DNA from: Deltaproteobacteria bacterium
Lineage (GTDB): Bacteria > Myxococcota_A > Polyangia > Polyangiales > JADJMO01
DNA length: 64,000 nucleotides
Assembly: GCA_025363655.1 (NCBI GenBank)
Contig: JANYDK010000071.1
Location: 124,001 to 188,000, forward strand
Direction of reading: 5' to 3'
Shown: positions 35,908 through 46,251 of the stretch, in pieces
Numbering within the stretch: the stretch's first letter is position 1
Layout: the number at the start of each line of letters is the position of its first letter
The notes under the pieces: model-generated
Database searches by the model: none
The model's input: the letters and a program-made list of their open reading frames with translations, nothing else
Told to the model about the DNA's origin: nothing
Translations under genes and position numbers: made by a program

Positions 35908-37247
35908 GACTGCGCCAGGCTTGTTTTCTCGCTTCGTTCGTCCTCTCGGCGAGCTCGCTCTCAGCACCTGCCTTCGCGCAGAAAGCGCCGAAGGACAAGG
36001 ACGCGAAGGACAAAGACAAGGATAAGGATAAGGACAAAGAGAAAGACAAGCTGGACGGCACGCCGCTCAAGGCCAACGACCTCGCGCTCTCGGTCGGCGA
36101 GAACAAGACCATCTCCGCCGTCGACGTGAAGAACTACTCCGAGGGCACGCCCGGCATCGTCGACATCAAGCTCACCACCGACGCCACCCAGTTCGTCGTC
36201 GTCGGGCTCAAGCCGGGCACCACCTCGCTCCTGCTCATCAAGAAGAGCGGGCAAGAGATCAACTACATCATCAGCGTGTTTTCCCGGTCACCGGCGCTGG
36301 TCGAGAGCGAGGTCACCGAGCTCATCACCAACTTCCCGGGCGTGAAAATCAAGCGCGTCGGCGGCCGCATCTTCCTCGACGGCACCGTCGGCAACGAGGT
36401 CGACCTCAAGCGCGTCAATCAAATCGCCGCGCTCTATCCGGGCCAAGTCGAGTCGCTCGTCACCATCGGCACGCGCGAACGAAGCACCAACATCCGCATC
36501 GACTTCTTCTTCGTCCAATACGACAAGAACTCGAGCTACCAAATCGGCGTCGACTACCCGACGAAAATTGGCGGTCCCTTCGTCACCAGCAACCTCGGCT
36601 ACGACTTCGTCGCCAAGACGACGACCGCGCAAGCCAACGTGGTGAATCAGCCGCTCCCCGGGCTCGACATCGCGTCGCACTACGGCTGGGCCAAGGTCAT
36701 CAAGCAGGCCACCGTCATCACCGCCAACGGCACCGACGCGCTCTTCGAGAACGGCGGCGAACAGAACTTCCCCGTCGCCAGCGGCCTCACCGGCACCATC
36801 CAGAAAATCAGCTTCGGCACGCAAATCGTCGTGCAGCCGCTCTACGATCCGACTTCGAAAGAGCTCGAGCTGAAGATCAGCGCCGACGTCAGCGACCTCG
36901 TCCCAGGCATCAAATCGACGCCGCTGCCCGGTCGACAAACCGCCAAGCTCAACACCATCGTCCACATGAAGGTCGGTCAGTCGCTCATTCTCTCGGGCAT
37001 CCACGCCTCGAGCGAATCGAAGACCATCGACGGCCTCCCGCTCCTCTCGCGCATCCCCATCCTCGGTCCGCTCTTCGGCAGCTGGGGCGCGACCGAGACC
37101 GAGCTCGAATCGGCCATTTTCATCGTCCCGAGCGTGGTCCAAGAGCCGAAGGGCACCGCCGCCAGCATGGTCAGCGATGCCCTCGCGGAGTATGAAAAGT
37201 TCACCGGCGAAGTGCCCTCGACGTACGACAAGTCGGTGGGGAAGTAG
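35904..37247 (+). CDS. cpaC: Tad pilus secretin CpaC/RcpA
   Basis: A 447-aa outer-membrane secretin. The signal peptide ends APAFAQ (about 26), followed by an unusual Lys-Asp tract (about residues 30-49). The N-terminal pilus/BON-like part has LALSVGENKTISAVDVKNYS, VVVGLKPGTTSLLLI and INYIISV, typical of CpaC. The secretin domain (about 190-420) has TNIRIDFFFVQYDKN, FENGGEQNFPVAS, GTQIVVQPLYDP, LNTIVHMKVGQSLILSGI and PLLSRIPILGPLFGS, the canonical secretin signature. It forms the outer-membrane pore for the Flp pilus. The next gene is convergent, so block 3 ends here. Confidence 0.95.
   Translation: MRLRQACFLASFVLSASSLSAPAFAQKAPKDKDAKDKDKDKDKDKEKDKLDGTPLKANDLALSVGENKTISAVDVKNYSEGTPGIVDIKLTTDATQFVVVGLKPGTTSLLLIKKSGQEINYIISVFSRSPALVESEVTELITNFPGVKIKRVGGRIFLDGTVGNEVDLKRVNQIAALYPGQVESLVTIGTRERSTNIRIDFFFVQYDKNSSYQIGVDYPTKIGGPFVTSNLGYDFVAKTTTAQANVVNQPLPGLDIASHYGWAKVIKQATVITANGTDALFENGGEQNFPVASGLTGTIQKISFGTQIVVQPLYDPTSKELELKISADVSDLVPGIKSTPLPGRQTAKLNTIVHMKVGQSLILSGIHASSESKTIDGLPLLSRIPILGPLFGSWGATETELESAIFIVPSVVQEPKGTAASMVSDALAEYEKFTGEVPSTYDKSVGK
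35991..36050 (+). repeat. AAGGAC-type hexanucleotide tract encoding a Lys-Asp run in the secretin
   Basis: Alternating AAG/AAA and GAC/GAT/GAG codons run through this stretch, giving K-D-K-D repeats with one Ala and one Glu interruption. Synonymous variation between units (GAC versus GAT, AAG versus AAA) argues that it is maintained as protein sequence rather than being a fresh slippage expansion. Confidence 0.85.
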
Positions 37248-37248
37248 C

Positions 37249-38244
37249 TCAGCGGCATATTCCGTCGAGCAGCGCCAACGGCATCAACGGCATCGGCAGG
37301 CTCACCGTCCCCACACCATCCGAGAGCTGCTCGAAGATTCCTTCGCCCCACTTACCGAAATAGGCGGTTTCCGTCGCGTAGATGGGATCGTTCATCGCTT
37401 CGTCGAGGCCGACGAATTGGACGCCGAGTTTTTCGTAGGCGAGCAGCATGGCGTCGAGCGCGCGGGCGTCGAAGGCGCCGAGGTGGAGGAGGAGAATGTG
37501 CGGGACGTCGTGGCCCGTCGCTTCCTTGGCGGCACCGATGGACCAACGAAGGAACGTCTTGGCGTCTTGCACGTACGATTCGTCGAGGGCGGCGATCGCG
37601 GCGGAGTCTTTTTTTTCGGCGCAGCGTGCATAGGCGGGGTTCCACGCCCAGTCACCGAAGTCGATGGAGACCTCGGCGATGCGATAGCCGTGATCGCGCA
37701 GGTGCGTCCGGACGTGCGCGAACACTTCCTTCGAAGTGCCTTCTTGCAAGAAGGGATAGCGATAGACCTTCCAGCTCTTCTCCGGCGTACCTGGCGGCGA
37801 GTACGCCCGCAGCACCTCTTCGTTGGAGTCGATGTCGCGCACATAGGCCGCGACGTCGGCGCCCTCGCCGAGCGACATGTGCGAGAAGCCGTGGTTGCCG
37901 AGGAGCTGCCCCGCGCGCACCCAGGTGGTGAGCACCTCGGCGTCTTCGGGATGCGCCTTCAGCTTGGCGCCGTTGACGAAGCCGTAGGTCGGCGGGACGT
38001 GGTGCGCGGCGAGGGTCGCGAGAATCGAGCGAACGACGTCGAGACGCGTGACGCCGGGTGGAAGTGGCGCGTGTGCGGGGAGATCGTCGAAGGTGAGCGC
38101 GACACGAATGGGGCCCGCCGACGGTGCAGGCTTCACCGCGGCGTTCGTCGTCGCCTTCGTCGAGCTCGACGGCGAAGGCGGAGCCGATGCGCATGCGAGC
38201 AGGGCCACCGGCGCGAAGGCGAGGAGACGCGAAGAGCTACGCAC
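37249..38244 (-). CDS. Polysaccharide deacetylase-like lipoprotein (NodB fold)
   Basis: A 331-aa protein from GTG 38244, which overlaps the upstream gene's stop (TAGTG). A short signal peptide ends FAPVALLACAS. The NodB-type domain has ALTFDDLPAHAPLP (metal/catalytic Asp-Asp), VPPTYGFVNG, QLLGNHGFSHMSLGE (HxxxH-type metal ligands), YRYPFLQEG (in place of the usual R-x-P-Y/F motif) and HILLLHLGAFDARALDAML. It probably deacetylates a surface or wall polysaccharide. It is coupled to the Cys-rich lipoprotein gene upstream and convergent with cpaC (1 bp gap). Confidence 0.85.
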   Translation of the reverse strand: MRSSSRLLAFAPVALLACASAPPSPSSSTKATTNAAVKPAPSAGPIRVALTFDDLPAHAPLPPGVTRLDVVRSILATLAAHHVPPTYGFVNGAKLKAHPEDAEVLTTWVRAGQLLGNHGFSHMSLGEGADVAAYVRDIDSNEEVLRAYSPPGTPEKSWKVYRYPFLQEGTSKEVFAHVRTHLRDHGYRIAEVSIDFGDWAWNPAYARCAEKKDSAAIAALDESYVQDAKTFLRWSIGAAKEATGHDVPHILLLHLGAFDARALDAMLLAYEKLGVQFVGLDEAMNDPIYATETAYFGKWGEGIFEQLSDGVGTVSLPMPLMPLALLDGICR

Positions 38245-39308
38245 TATTTCCCGCCTCCGCCGCCGATGACGCCGCATGTCTGCGAACATCCCCACGCCGC
38301 GCCTTTGCACGTGCAATCGAGCGAGCATCCGGCGCCGACGGCGTAGTGACAGGCCTGACCTTCACGCGTGCATGCCGAAGAGAGCTCACTCGTACGCGGG
38401 CACGCCGTGTCGGGACACGCGGGTCGATACACGCTCCACGTGGAGCCGAAGCTCTCGGCCAAATCGACGCCGCCGCAGGAGTTGGGATACGCGCACCGCT
38501 TCGGCGAGCCGGACGCGACGACCGCGCCAGGTGCAGGCTCGACCTTCGGACATCCGGGCGCGGGGGCGCATCCAGGATCGATCGAGGAGCCGACGTCCCA
38601 TTTTTTCTTGGCGCAGAACGCCTCTTCGGGGAGGCCGCAGGCATTGCGGAACGTGCACCCGAAGCCGGTGCCAGGATCGGTCGCTGGGCAAGCCGAGCCG
38701 GAAGCAGGAAGCGTGGCCGGACAATGGGAGGCCCAGAACTCCGGCGGCAGACACGTGCCCGAGGGCATGCCTCCGCGCTTCACCTGCCACGTGCCGAGGA
38801 CGCAACTGCCGATCGAGCCGGCGATCGTGCAATCGTCCCAATAACAGGTGAGTCCCGAGGGCGCCGCGCACGCGCTCCCGAACGTCGGCAACGCCACGGG
38901 ACATCGATCGGAAGCGGTCACGCAGCCGGACACCGACGTCACCCAGAGGCCACCGACGCAGCTCGCGCGATCGGGCGTCTTCGGATCGCAGCCGGCAAAG
39001 TGGCACTCGCCGGTCACCGCGCAGGCAGCACCCGATCGCGGCAACGCGCCCGGGCAGACCGTCGGCGGCGGCGGATCGGTGTCGCGCAGCGGCGCATCGG
39101 GGAAGACGGTGACGACGTCTTCGCGTCCAGCGTCGAAGCCGATGTCGAACCCTGGAATCCCATCGTCACGAAGCGCGTCGTGCGCACCGTCGTCGAGGCT
39201 CGCATCGGCGTTCGGATCGGGCGGGCCGAGGAGATCGGTGCGTGCGCCGCAGGACGCGGTGAGCGTGAAGACGAGCGAGCCAAACCAGAAGGGTAGGTCG
39301 CGACGCAT
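38244..39308 (-). CDS. Cys-rich lipoprotein of unknown function
   Basis: A 354-aa protein from ATG 39308. The signal peptide ends TLTASCGA, and an Asp-rich spacer follows. The mature part contains about 30 Cys in repeating blocks of C-P-x3-P-x-S-G-x-A-C then a GxW and a further C (PGALPRSGAAC, PVALPTFGSAC, PATLPASGSAC, PKVEPAPGAV). It ends with CTCKGAAWGCSQTCG and a Gly run, like the lipoprotein at 17946-18578. This looks like a disulfide-rich surface protein family that is repeated in this genome; ligand is unknown. Confidence 0.8.
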   Translation of the reverse strand: MRRDLPFWFGSLVFTLTASCGARTDLLGPPDPNADASLDDGAHDALRDDGIPGFDIGFDAGREDVVTVFPDAPLRDTDPPPPTVCPGALPRSGAACAVTGECHFAGCDPKTPDRASCVGGLWVTSVSGCVTASDRCPVALPTFGSACAAPSGLTCYWDDCTIAGSIGSCVLGTWQVKRGGMPSGTCLPPEFWASHCPATLPASGSACPATDPGTGFGCTFRNACGLPEEAFCAKKKWDVGSSIDPGCAPAPGCPKVEPAPGAVVASGSPKRCAYPNSCGGVDLAESFGSTWSVYRPACPDTACPRTSELSSACTREGQACHYAVGAGCSLDCTCKGAAWGCSQTCGVIGGGGGK

Positions 39309-39391
39309 CCTTGGAAGGTGAAGGACTCGAGCGCGAAGGGCAATCGCAACCGACGAGGCCGTCACGCGGATCGTCCCGATCTTGCCGCCGA

Positions 39392-40351
39392 TCAATTCCA
39401 GATGATTCCGATTCGCAGCCCTCCGCGGAGGAACATCGCGGCATCGCGCGCACCGGGAAAATAGTACTCGCTCGCGATCTGCAGTCCGGCCCAAGGAATC
39501 ACGCCGCTCGACCGACGTGCCTGCACGCCGATGGAGAAGCCGAGCCGCCCGCCGAAGCTGAAGCGCGTGTCCGACGCTTGGAAGAGCGTCACCGGCGCGA
39601 CCTCGAAATCGTAGTGCCACGTGCGGTGATGAAGCCGCAGCACCATCGGAAACGCGCCGAAGTAATTGATGACGAACTCGGTGCCGCCCGGCTGCAACAT
39701 CGCGCCACCGCTCAGCTCGGGACCGAAGAGAAAGCTGGTCTCTCCGAACCCACGCGAGACGAGCAGCCGCCCACCACCGCCGAATCCATAGGTGACGTGC
39801 CCACCCGTGCGTCGCACCTGGAGCACGCCGCCCGTCTCGACGTTGAGCGACCACTTGTCGCGATCGCTCTGCAGCCCGAGAAACGGCCTTTGCGGCGTGA
39901 GAATGTGCGGACACTCGGCTGGCGCCCTCACGATGGCGAGCGAGAGCAGCGTCCGCACCCGCGTGAGAAAGAGGAGCGGCCCGAGCGCGTCGAGATCGGG
40001 CTCCTTCGCCCACGCGACTTCGAAGGGCCCTCCCATGCCGAGAATTTCCGCGTCGATCGCACCGAGCAACTCGGAACGTGCGTGCACGTGCACCTGACAG
40101 ACGCTCATCAGCGCCGAGGCCATCATGCTCTCGTACTCGTACTTGTCGATTTGCCAGGAGCCACGCATTTGGCTTTCGACGAGGCGTTCGAGATCGGAGC
40201 GAAGGGCAGAGGAGGAGGCTTCGTCGAGGGGATCGAGGGCGGGCGCAGGTGCGGGCGCAGGTGCGGGCGCGGGCGCAGGTGCGGGCGCGGGCGCGGCATA
40301 CGCATGGCCGCTCACCATCAGGATCACCGTCATCATCCACGCTCGCGACAT
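39392..40351 (-). CDS. Secreted protein with Ala-Pro tract and predicted C-terminal beta-barrel
   Basis: A 319-aa protein from ATG 40351. The signal peptide ends GHAYA and is followed directly by an (Ala-Pro)9-10 tract. Residues of about 45-140 are helical (SSALRSDLERLVESQMRG). From about 165 on the pattern is of amphipathic strands (WSLNVETGGVLQVRRTGGHV, YGFGGGGRLLVSRGFGETSF, RFSFGGRLGFSIGVQARR) ending in IGIIWN, so an outer-membrane barrel is likely. No family is recognised. Confidence 0.72.
   Translation of the reverse strand: MSRAWMMTVILMVSGHAYAAPAPAPAPAPAPAPAPAPALDPLDEASSSALRSDLERLVESQMRGSWQIDKYEYESMMASALMSVCQVHVHARSELLGAIDAEILGMGGPFEVAWAKEPDLDALGPLLFLTRVRTLLSLAIVRAPAECPHILTPQRPFLGLQSDRDKWSLNVETGGVLQVRRTGGHVTYGFGGGGRLLVSRGFGETSFLFGPELSGGAMLQPGGTEFVINYFGAFPMVLRLHHRTWHYDFEVAPVTLFQASDTRFSFGGRLGFSIGVQARRSSGVIPWAGLQIASEYYFPGARDAAMFLRGGLRIGIIWN
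40238..40297 (-). repeat. GC-rich tract encoding an Ala-Pro run
   Basis: Short units of GGCGCA/GGTGCG/GGCGCG are tandemly repeated for about 60 bp on the + strand, read on the minus strand as alternating GCx-CCx codons (Ala-Pro). The mixed 6- and 12-bp periods point to slippage, so length may vary between strains. Confidence 0.85.
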
Positions 40352-40454
40352 TCGCCACTCGAACGCTACGCCTTTGCGGGGACGGGGGCGTCGGATCGAG
40401 GGCGCTGAACGCGACGCGCGATCGGCGTGGACAATGGTCGGAGGGCGAGTCAGA

Positions 40455-40492
40455 GTTGTCCTCTTGACAACGTCGACAAAGGCTCATACCCA
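40455..40492 (+). promoter_or_regulatory. Candidate dnaG promoter with overlapping inverted repeat
   Basis: TTGACA at 40464-40469 is a perfect -35 box; 17 bp downstream TACCCA (40487-40492) is a weak -10. A perfect inverted repeat, GTTGTC-CTCTT-GACAAC (40455-40471), overlaps the -35 box, so a repressor could act here. The site lies about 50 bp before the dnaG ATG. Confidence 0.45.
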
Positions 40493-40540
40493 CGCTCTCC
40501 CCCGTAAAATCATGCGGGGGGACGACGTGAGGGAGCCCGG

Positions 40541-42538
40541 ATGATCGGACGTGACACGATCGACCGCATTCGGGCTCGCATCAACCTGCTGGCGCTCGCG
40601 AGCGAGACGGTGAAGCTGACGCGCCGAGGGCGCTCGCACATCGGGATTTGTCCGTTCCATCAAGAGAAGAGCCCGAGCTTCTCCGTCTCCGAGAATTTCT
40701 TCCACTGCTTCGGCTGCAAGCAGTCGGGCGACTGCTTCAAGTGGGTCGAGCTCACCGAGGGGCTCTCGTTCCACGAGGCGCTGAAGAAGCTCGCCGAGCG
40801 CGCCGGCGTGCCCATCGAAGACGAGCGCAGCGACTTCGATCGCGCCGCCGATCAGCGCGCGCGCAAGGCGAAGGACGACCTCTACGCGATCAACGCGATG
40901 GCCGCGGGGTACTTCCAGCGCATGCTCCTCGAGCATCCCCTCGCGAGCTACGCCACGAACGAGCTCGCGCGCCGCGGCCTCGCCCACGATGGGGAAGCGA
41001 AGGCCGTCCTCGAGTCGTTCAAGGTCGGCTACGCGCCGCATGGTTGGGAAGGGCTCGCCACCTTCCTCCGCCAGAATGGCGTCTCCCCGGCCCACGCCGA
41101 GACCCTCGGGCTCCTCGCGCCTCGCGCCAACGGCAGCGGCTACTACGACGCGTTCCGCCATCGGCTGATGGTCGGCATCATCGACGTCCAAGGTCGTGTC
41201 GTCGCCTTCAGCGGTCGGGTCCTCGACGATCCTGAGCCGAAGCGCGAAGAATCGAGCGGGAAAGAAGGACACGGTCCGCCTCCCAAGTACGTCAACTCTC
41301 GCGAGTCTCAGATTTACTCGAAGGGCCAGACGCTCTTCGGCCTCTTCCAGGCGCGCAACGCGGTTCGTTCGCTCGGGGAGGCCGTGATCGTCGAAGGCAA
41401 CTTCGACCTCATCGCCATGCACGCCCGCGGCATCGAGCACGTGGTCGCCCCGATGGGGACGGCGTTCACCGACGATCAGGCCCGGCTCGTGCGACGTTTT
41501 GCGCCATCGCTCGTGCTCCTCTTCGACGCCGACTCGGCGGGCCGCAAGGCGACCTGGGCCGCGCGCGAGACCTGCAAGAAGGCAGAGCTGTCGGTCCGCG
41601 TCGCCCGCATGGCCGAGGGCAAAGATCCCGACGAGTTCCTCCAGGCACGCGGCGCCGCGGCGATGAAAGAGGTCCTCAAGGCGGCGCGGTCGCTCGACGA
41701 GGTGCTCTGCGACGATCTCTGCGATCCGGTCGGCGAGGGCGCCAACTTGGCGGCGAAACAGGCGGCGCTCGCGAAAATCCGGCCCATCCTCGAAGAGCAG
41801 GAGGTCACCCTGCGCGATCACCTCGCCAAGCGGGTCTCCGTTCGTCTCGGTCTCGAGCCGGCGACGCTCTGGCGCCTTATCCGCGGAGGCCAAGGGGACG
41901 TAGACGATGACGTGGGTGGTGGCGGGGGTTGGGCGCGAGCTGACAGCGATGGAACCCCTGAACGGGTGTCTCGCCCTCGCACGCCCGATACGGAGCAGGA
42001 GCGGTTCAGCCAGACGCTCGTCGAAGTTCTCCTCGTCTGCCCCGAAATCGTCGAGGATCCGGCGCTCGACCATTGGCTCGGGCTCGTCACCGGAGACTGG
42101 GCCTTCGCCGTCGTCGAGCTCCGCCGAGAGATGCGAAATTCGCGCCTGAAAAATAGTGATCCCGACATGGCCGCGGTGCTTGCGCAGCTTCCACAGACGA
42201 TCCAAGAAGCTGCCGCCGCAAAACTGGCCGATCCCGTCCTCGAGACGACGTACACCGCGTCCGAGAAGGGTCAGGACTCGAAAAAGCTCACGGCCCTCGC
42301 ATCGTCGGCCGACGGGAGACCCGACCCTGTGATTGCTCGCCGCGTGATTCGAGAGACCGGAGTGAAGCTCGAGAAGGCGGTCGCGGTCGCCCGCTACCGC
42401 GAGATCGAACGGGAAATCGACCGCGCGGAGTCGAGCGGGGACTTCGACAAAGCCATCGCCCTCGCCGTGGAGAAGACCCGCCTCGCCACCTCCCTCCGCA
42501 AGGCCGGAATCGAGGCCCGCAGCGAGCTACCCAGCTGA
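40541..42538 (+). CDS. dnaG: DNA primase DnaG
   Basis: A 665-aa primase. The N-terminal zinc-binding domain has C37-x2-H40 (CPFH) and C56-x2-C59 (CFGC). The catalytic core has TOPRIM motifs: VIVEGNFDLIAMHARGI, APMGTAFTDDQA and LLFDADSAGRKA (Asp pair), then GKDPDEFLQ. The C-terminal third (about 440-665) is the helicase-interacting region and is poorly conserved, with a Gly/Asp linker (GDVDDDVGGGGGW). It makes RNA primers at replication forks. The ATG at 40541 follows GGGAG. rpoD follows after 102 bp, as in the macromolecular-synthesis operon, but rpsU is absent upstream. Confidence 0.96.
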   Translation: MIGRDTIDRIRARINLLALASETVKLTRRGRSHIGICPFHQEKSPSFSVSENFFHCFGCKQSGDCFKWVELTEGLSFHEALKKLAERAGVPIEDERSDFDRAADQRARKAKDDLYAINAMAAGYFQRMLLEHPLASYATNELARRGLAHDGEAKAVLESFKVGYAPHGWEGLATFLRQNGVSPAHAETLGLLAPRANGSGYYDAFRHRLMVGIIDVQGRVVAFSGRVLDDPEPKREESSGKEGHGPPPKYVNSRESQIYSKGQTLFGLFQARNAVRSLGEAVIVEGNFDLIAMHARGIEHVVAPMGTAFTDDQARLVRRFAPSLVLLFDADSAGRKATWAARETCKKAELSVRVARMAEGKDPDEFLQARGAAAMKEVLKAARSLDEVLCDDLCDPVGEGANLAAKQAALAKIRPILEEQEVTLRDHLAKRVSVRLGLEPATLWRLIRGGQGDVDDDVGGGGGWARADSDGTPERVSRPRTPDTEQERFSQTLVEVLLVCPEIVEDPALDHWLGLVTGDWAFAVVELRREMRNSRLKNSDPDMAAVLAQLPQTIQEAAAAKLADPVLETTYTASEKGQDSKKLTALASSADGRPDPVIARRVIRETGVKLEKAVAVARYREIEREIDRAESSGDFDKAIALAVEKTRLATSLRKAGIEARSELPS

Positions 42539-42549
42539 GAGAGACTTCC

Positions 42550-42571
42550 GGGGCCGCGTGAAATTGGCCCC
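42550..42571 (+). terminator. Hairpin between dnaG and rpoD
   Basis: GGGGCC (42550-42555) and GGCCCC (42566-42571) form a perfect 6-bp GC stem with a 10-nt loop, 12 bp after the dnaG stop. No U-tract follows. It may reduce read-through or be an RNA-processing site separating dnaG and rpoD expression. Confidence 0.4.
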
Positions 42572-42640
42572 GTCATCTGATTCGTGCTTGTCGTGTGCAG
42601 TCAAGAAAACGTGATCTCGACCGATAGAGGATACTCACCG

Positions 42641-44413
<1,773 letters not shown>

Positions 44414-44429
44414 TTCTCGGCCCATTCGA

Positions 44430-44462
44430 AGCGCGCGTCTCCGCGAGGAGGGGCGCGTTTCG
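44430..44462 (+). terminator. Intrinsic terminator after rpoD
   Basis: CGCGCGTCTCC (44432-44442) pairs with GGAGGGGCGCG (44447-44457), with one mismatch and one G-U pair, around a GCGA tetraloop. TTTCGCC then TATTT follow. It sits 18 bp after the rpoD stop and also faces the end of the convergent gene at 44491. Confidence 0.72.
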
Positions 44463-44490
44463 CCTATTTGGAGTGCCGTTTCGACTCTCG

Positions 44491-46107
44491 TCACCGAGCG
44501 TCGGCGGCGCCCTTCTTTCGTCGTCGCATCGCCGCGGCGCTGAGCGCGAGCCCGGCGACGACGATCGCGCCCGTCGGCACCTCGTCGCTGCCCGGAACGG
44601 TGCACCCGCAGCCGCTCGACTTGTTGTCGTCGGCATCGCCGAGGGTCACGCCTCCATCGCTTGGGGCGCCGGTGTCGGTCGGCAACGTCGCGTCGAAGTC
44701 GCCGCCGCTGTCGAAGTCGAGACCGCCATCGAAGCCGGGGCCCGCGTCGGGCTTGCAGCTCGCGGGATCGACCACGCACGGATCGGCGCATTTTCCGGCC
44801 TTGCAGGTGAGCTTACCGACGCAGGTGACGATGGTCGGATCGCACGCGTCTTTGCACGCACCGAAGAGGCAGACGGTGCCGGCGGCGCATCCTCCGACGG
44901 GGCAATCGTTCTTCACGCAGAGGCCCTTGCTGCAGGTCTCGCCAGCACCGCAGCAGACGTTGGTGCACGCGTCCTCGACGCAGGCGCCCGCGGCACAGTG
45001 AAGGCCCGCGGCGCAGGTGAGCGTGTCGCACGGGTTCTTCACGCAGACGTCGGCGACGCACGTCATCGTCGGATCGGTGCAGCCCTTGCCGAACTCGCCG
45101 ACGCGAATGCATGGCGGCAAGCACTCGCCGCTCGAGCCGCAGGTGGTCCCGTCGGGGCACGAGCAACCAGGCGTCATCTTCAAATCGACGCGCACCGCTT
45201 GGCCCGCGAGCGTGGTGCCCGGCGCCTTGCCTTCGTTGAACTTCGCCGCCGTGGCGCCGAGGTTGAAGGTCGCCTCGGGGAGGCCGGCGAAGAAGTAGAA
45301 GCCGAGCGGTCCGTCGGCGAAGGTGTCTTTCACCGCGCCCGCAGCGTCACGAAGCGAGACCGTCGCCGGATAGACCGGCTTCGGCGGCGTGCTCCCGTCG
45401 ACGACGCGGCCGTAGATGATGTCGGTCGGCGCGAGGGGCACTTGCACGCCGCCGTGCTCGATCCAGACGTCGTGCACGTAGCGTTGCACTTGTTGATCGT
45501 CGGCGTGGATGACGACCACCTCGTTGATGCCGGGGCGGAGAATCGATTTTCCCTTGGCGTCGACGAGTGGCAAGTACGCGTGCGCAGCGTCGCCGTTCTG
45601 GCTGATCGCTTTGTAGCCGACGATTTGCCCGTTCACGAGGAGCTCGACGCCGTCGTCGACGTTGCCGACGTGCAGTCGATAGTCGTCGCAGTACTTGTCT
45701 TTCGGCACGTACAAGAGGCCGAGCGCCCAGCCGAACTGCGCCTCGCAGAAGCAGACGGTGACGGTGCTCGCCTCGTCGATGGTGAAGTTCGAAGCCAGCT
45801 TGGCGGTGCTCGATTTGCTCAAAATGAAGCTGATCAGCGTGTTCCAGGCGACCGCCGGATCGAGCGTCGTGTCCTTCATTCCGCGCGCGCCCGAGGGCTC
45901 GTAGAAGAAGTCGTTGGGATCGCCGTTGGACGCGACCTTGAACGCCGGGTTGGTGCTGGTCGGGTAGTGAACAGGATCGAAGTAGCTCCACCAACCGATG
46001 ACCACCGGGTCTTTCGGTTCGGCGTGCGCTACTTCGGTGAACGTCGTCGTTGCGATGGTGGACGCGAGGAGGAGGCCGCCGAGCACGAGAGAGGTTTGCC
46101 GACCCAT
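44491..46107 (-). CDS. Secreted Cys-rich protein with MYXO-CTERM-like tail
   Basis: A 538-aa protein from ATG 46107 with a Sec signal peptide ending VAHAEP (about 28). Residues of about 35-320 form a soluble domain that includes a PA14/carbohydrate-binding-like pattern (YRLHVGNVDDGVELLVNGQI, RPGINEVVVIHADDQQ) and a beta-sandwich (PVYPATVSLRDAAG). Residues of about 325-460 hold roughly 30 Cys in EGF-like short repeats (CAAGLHCAAGACVEDAC, CSKGLCVKNDCPVGGC). The end has an Asp/Gly linker, SGCGCTVPG, a hydrophobic helix and RRRKKG, the tripartite MYXO-CTERM pattern for sorting to the cell surface. Ligand is unknown. Confidence 0.82.
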   Translation of the reverse strand: MGRQTSLVLGGLLLASTIATTTFTEVAHAEPKDPVVIGWWSYFDPVHYPTSTNPAFKVASNGDPNDFFYEPSGARGMKDTTLDPAVAWNTLISFILSKSSTAKLASNFTIDEASTVTVCFCEAQFGWALGLLYVPKDKYCDDYRLHVGNVDDGVELLVNGQIVGYKAISQNGDAAHAYLPLVDAKGKSILRPGINEVVVIHADDQQVQRYVHDVWIEHGGVQVPLAPTDIIYGRVVDGSTPPKPVYPATVSLRDAAGAVKDTFADGPLGFYFFAGLPEATFNLGATAAKFNEGKAPGTTLAGQAVRVDLKMTPGCSCPDGTTCGSSGECLPPCIRVGEFGKGCTDPTMTCVADVCVKNPCDTLTCAAGLHCAAGACVEDACTNVCCGAGETCSKGLCVKNDCPVGGCAAGTVCLFGACKDACDPTIVTCVGKLTCKAGKCADPCVVDPASCKPDAGPGFDGGLDFDSGGDFDATLPTDTGAPSDGGVTLGDADDNKSSGCGCTVPGSDEVPTGAIVVAGLALSAAAMRRRKKGAADAR

Positions 46108-46251
46108 GCTTCGAAGCTAGCAGCCGACCGATGTCGGAAAGGGTGCGCATCAGCTTCGGCAACCGAGCGAAGCGAGATTGACCGAAGCGGCCGAGGTTGC
46201 GAAGCAATCTTCGGCGAAATGAGATGGCGGTAAGCTGAGCGTGGAGACCCG

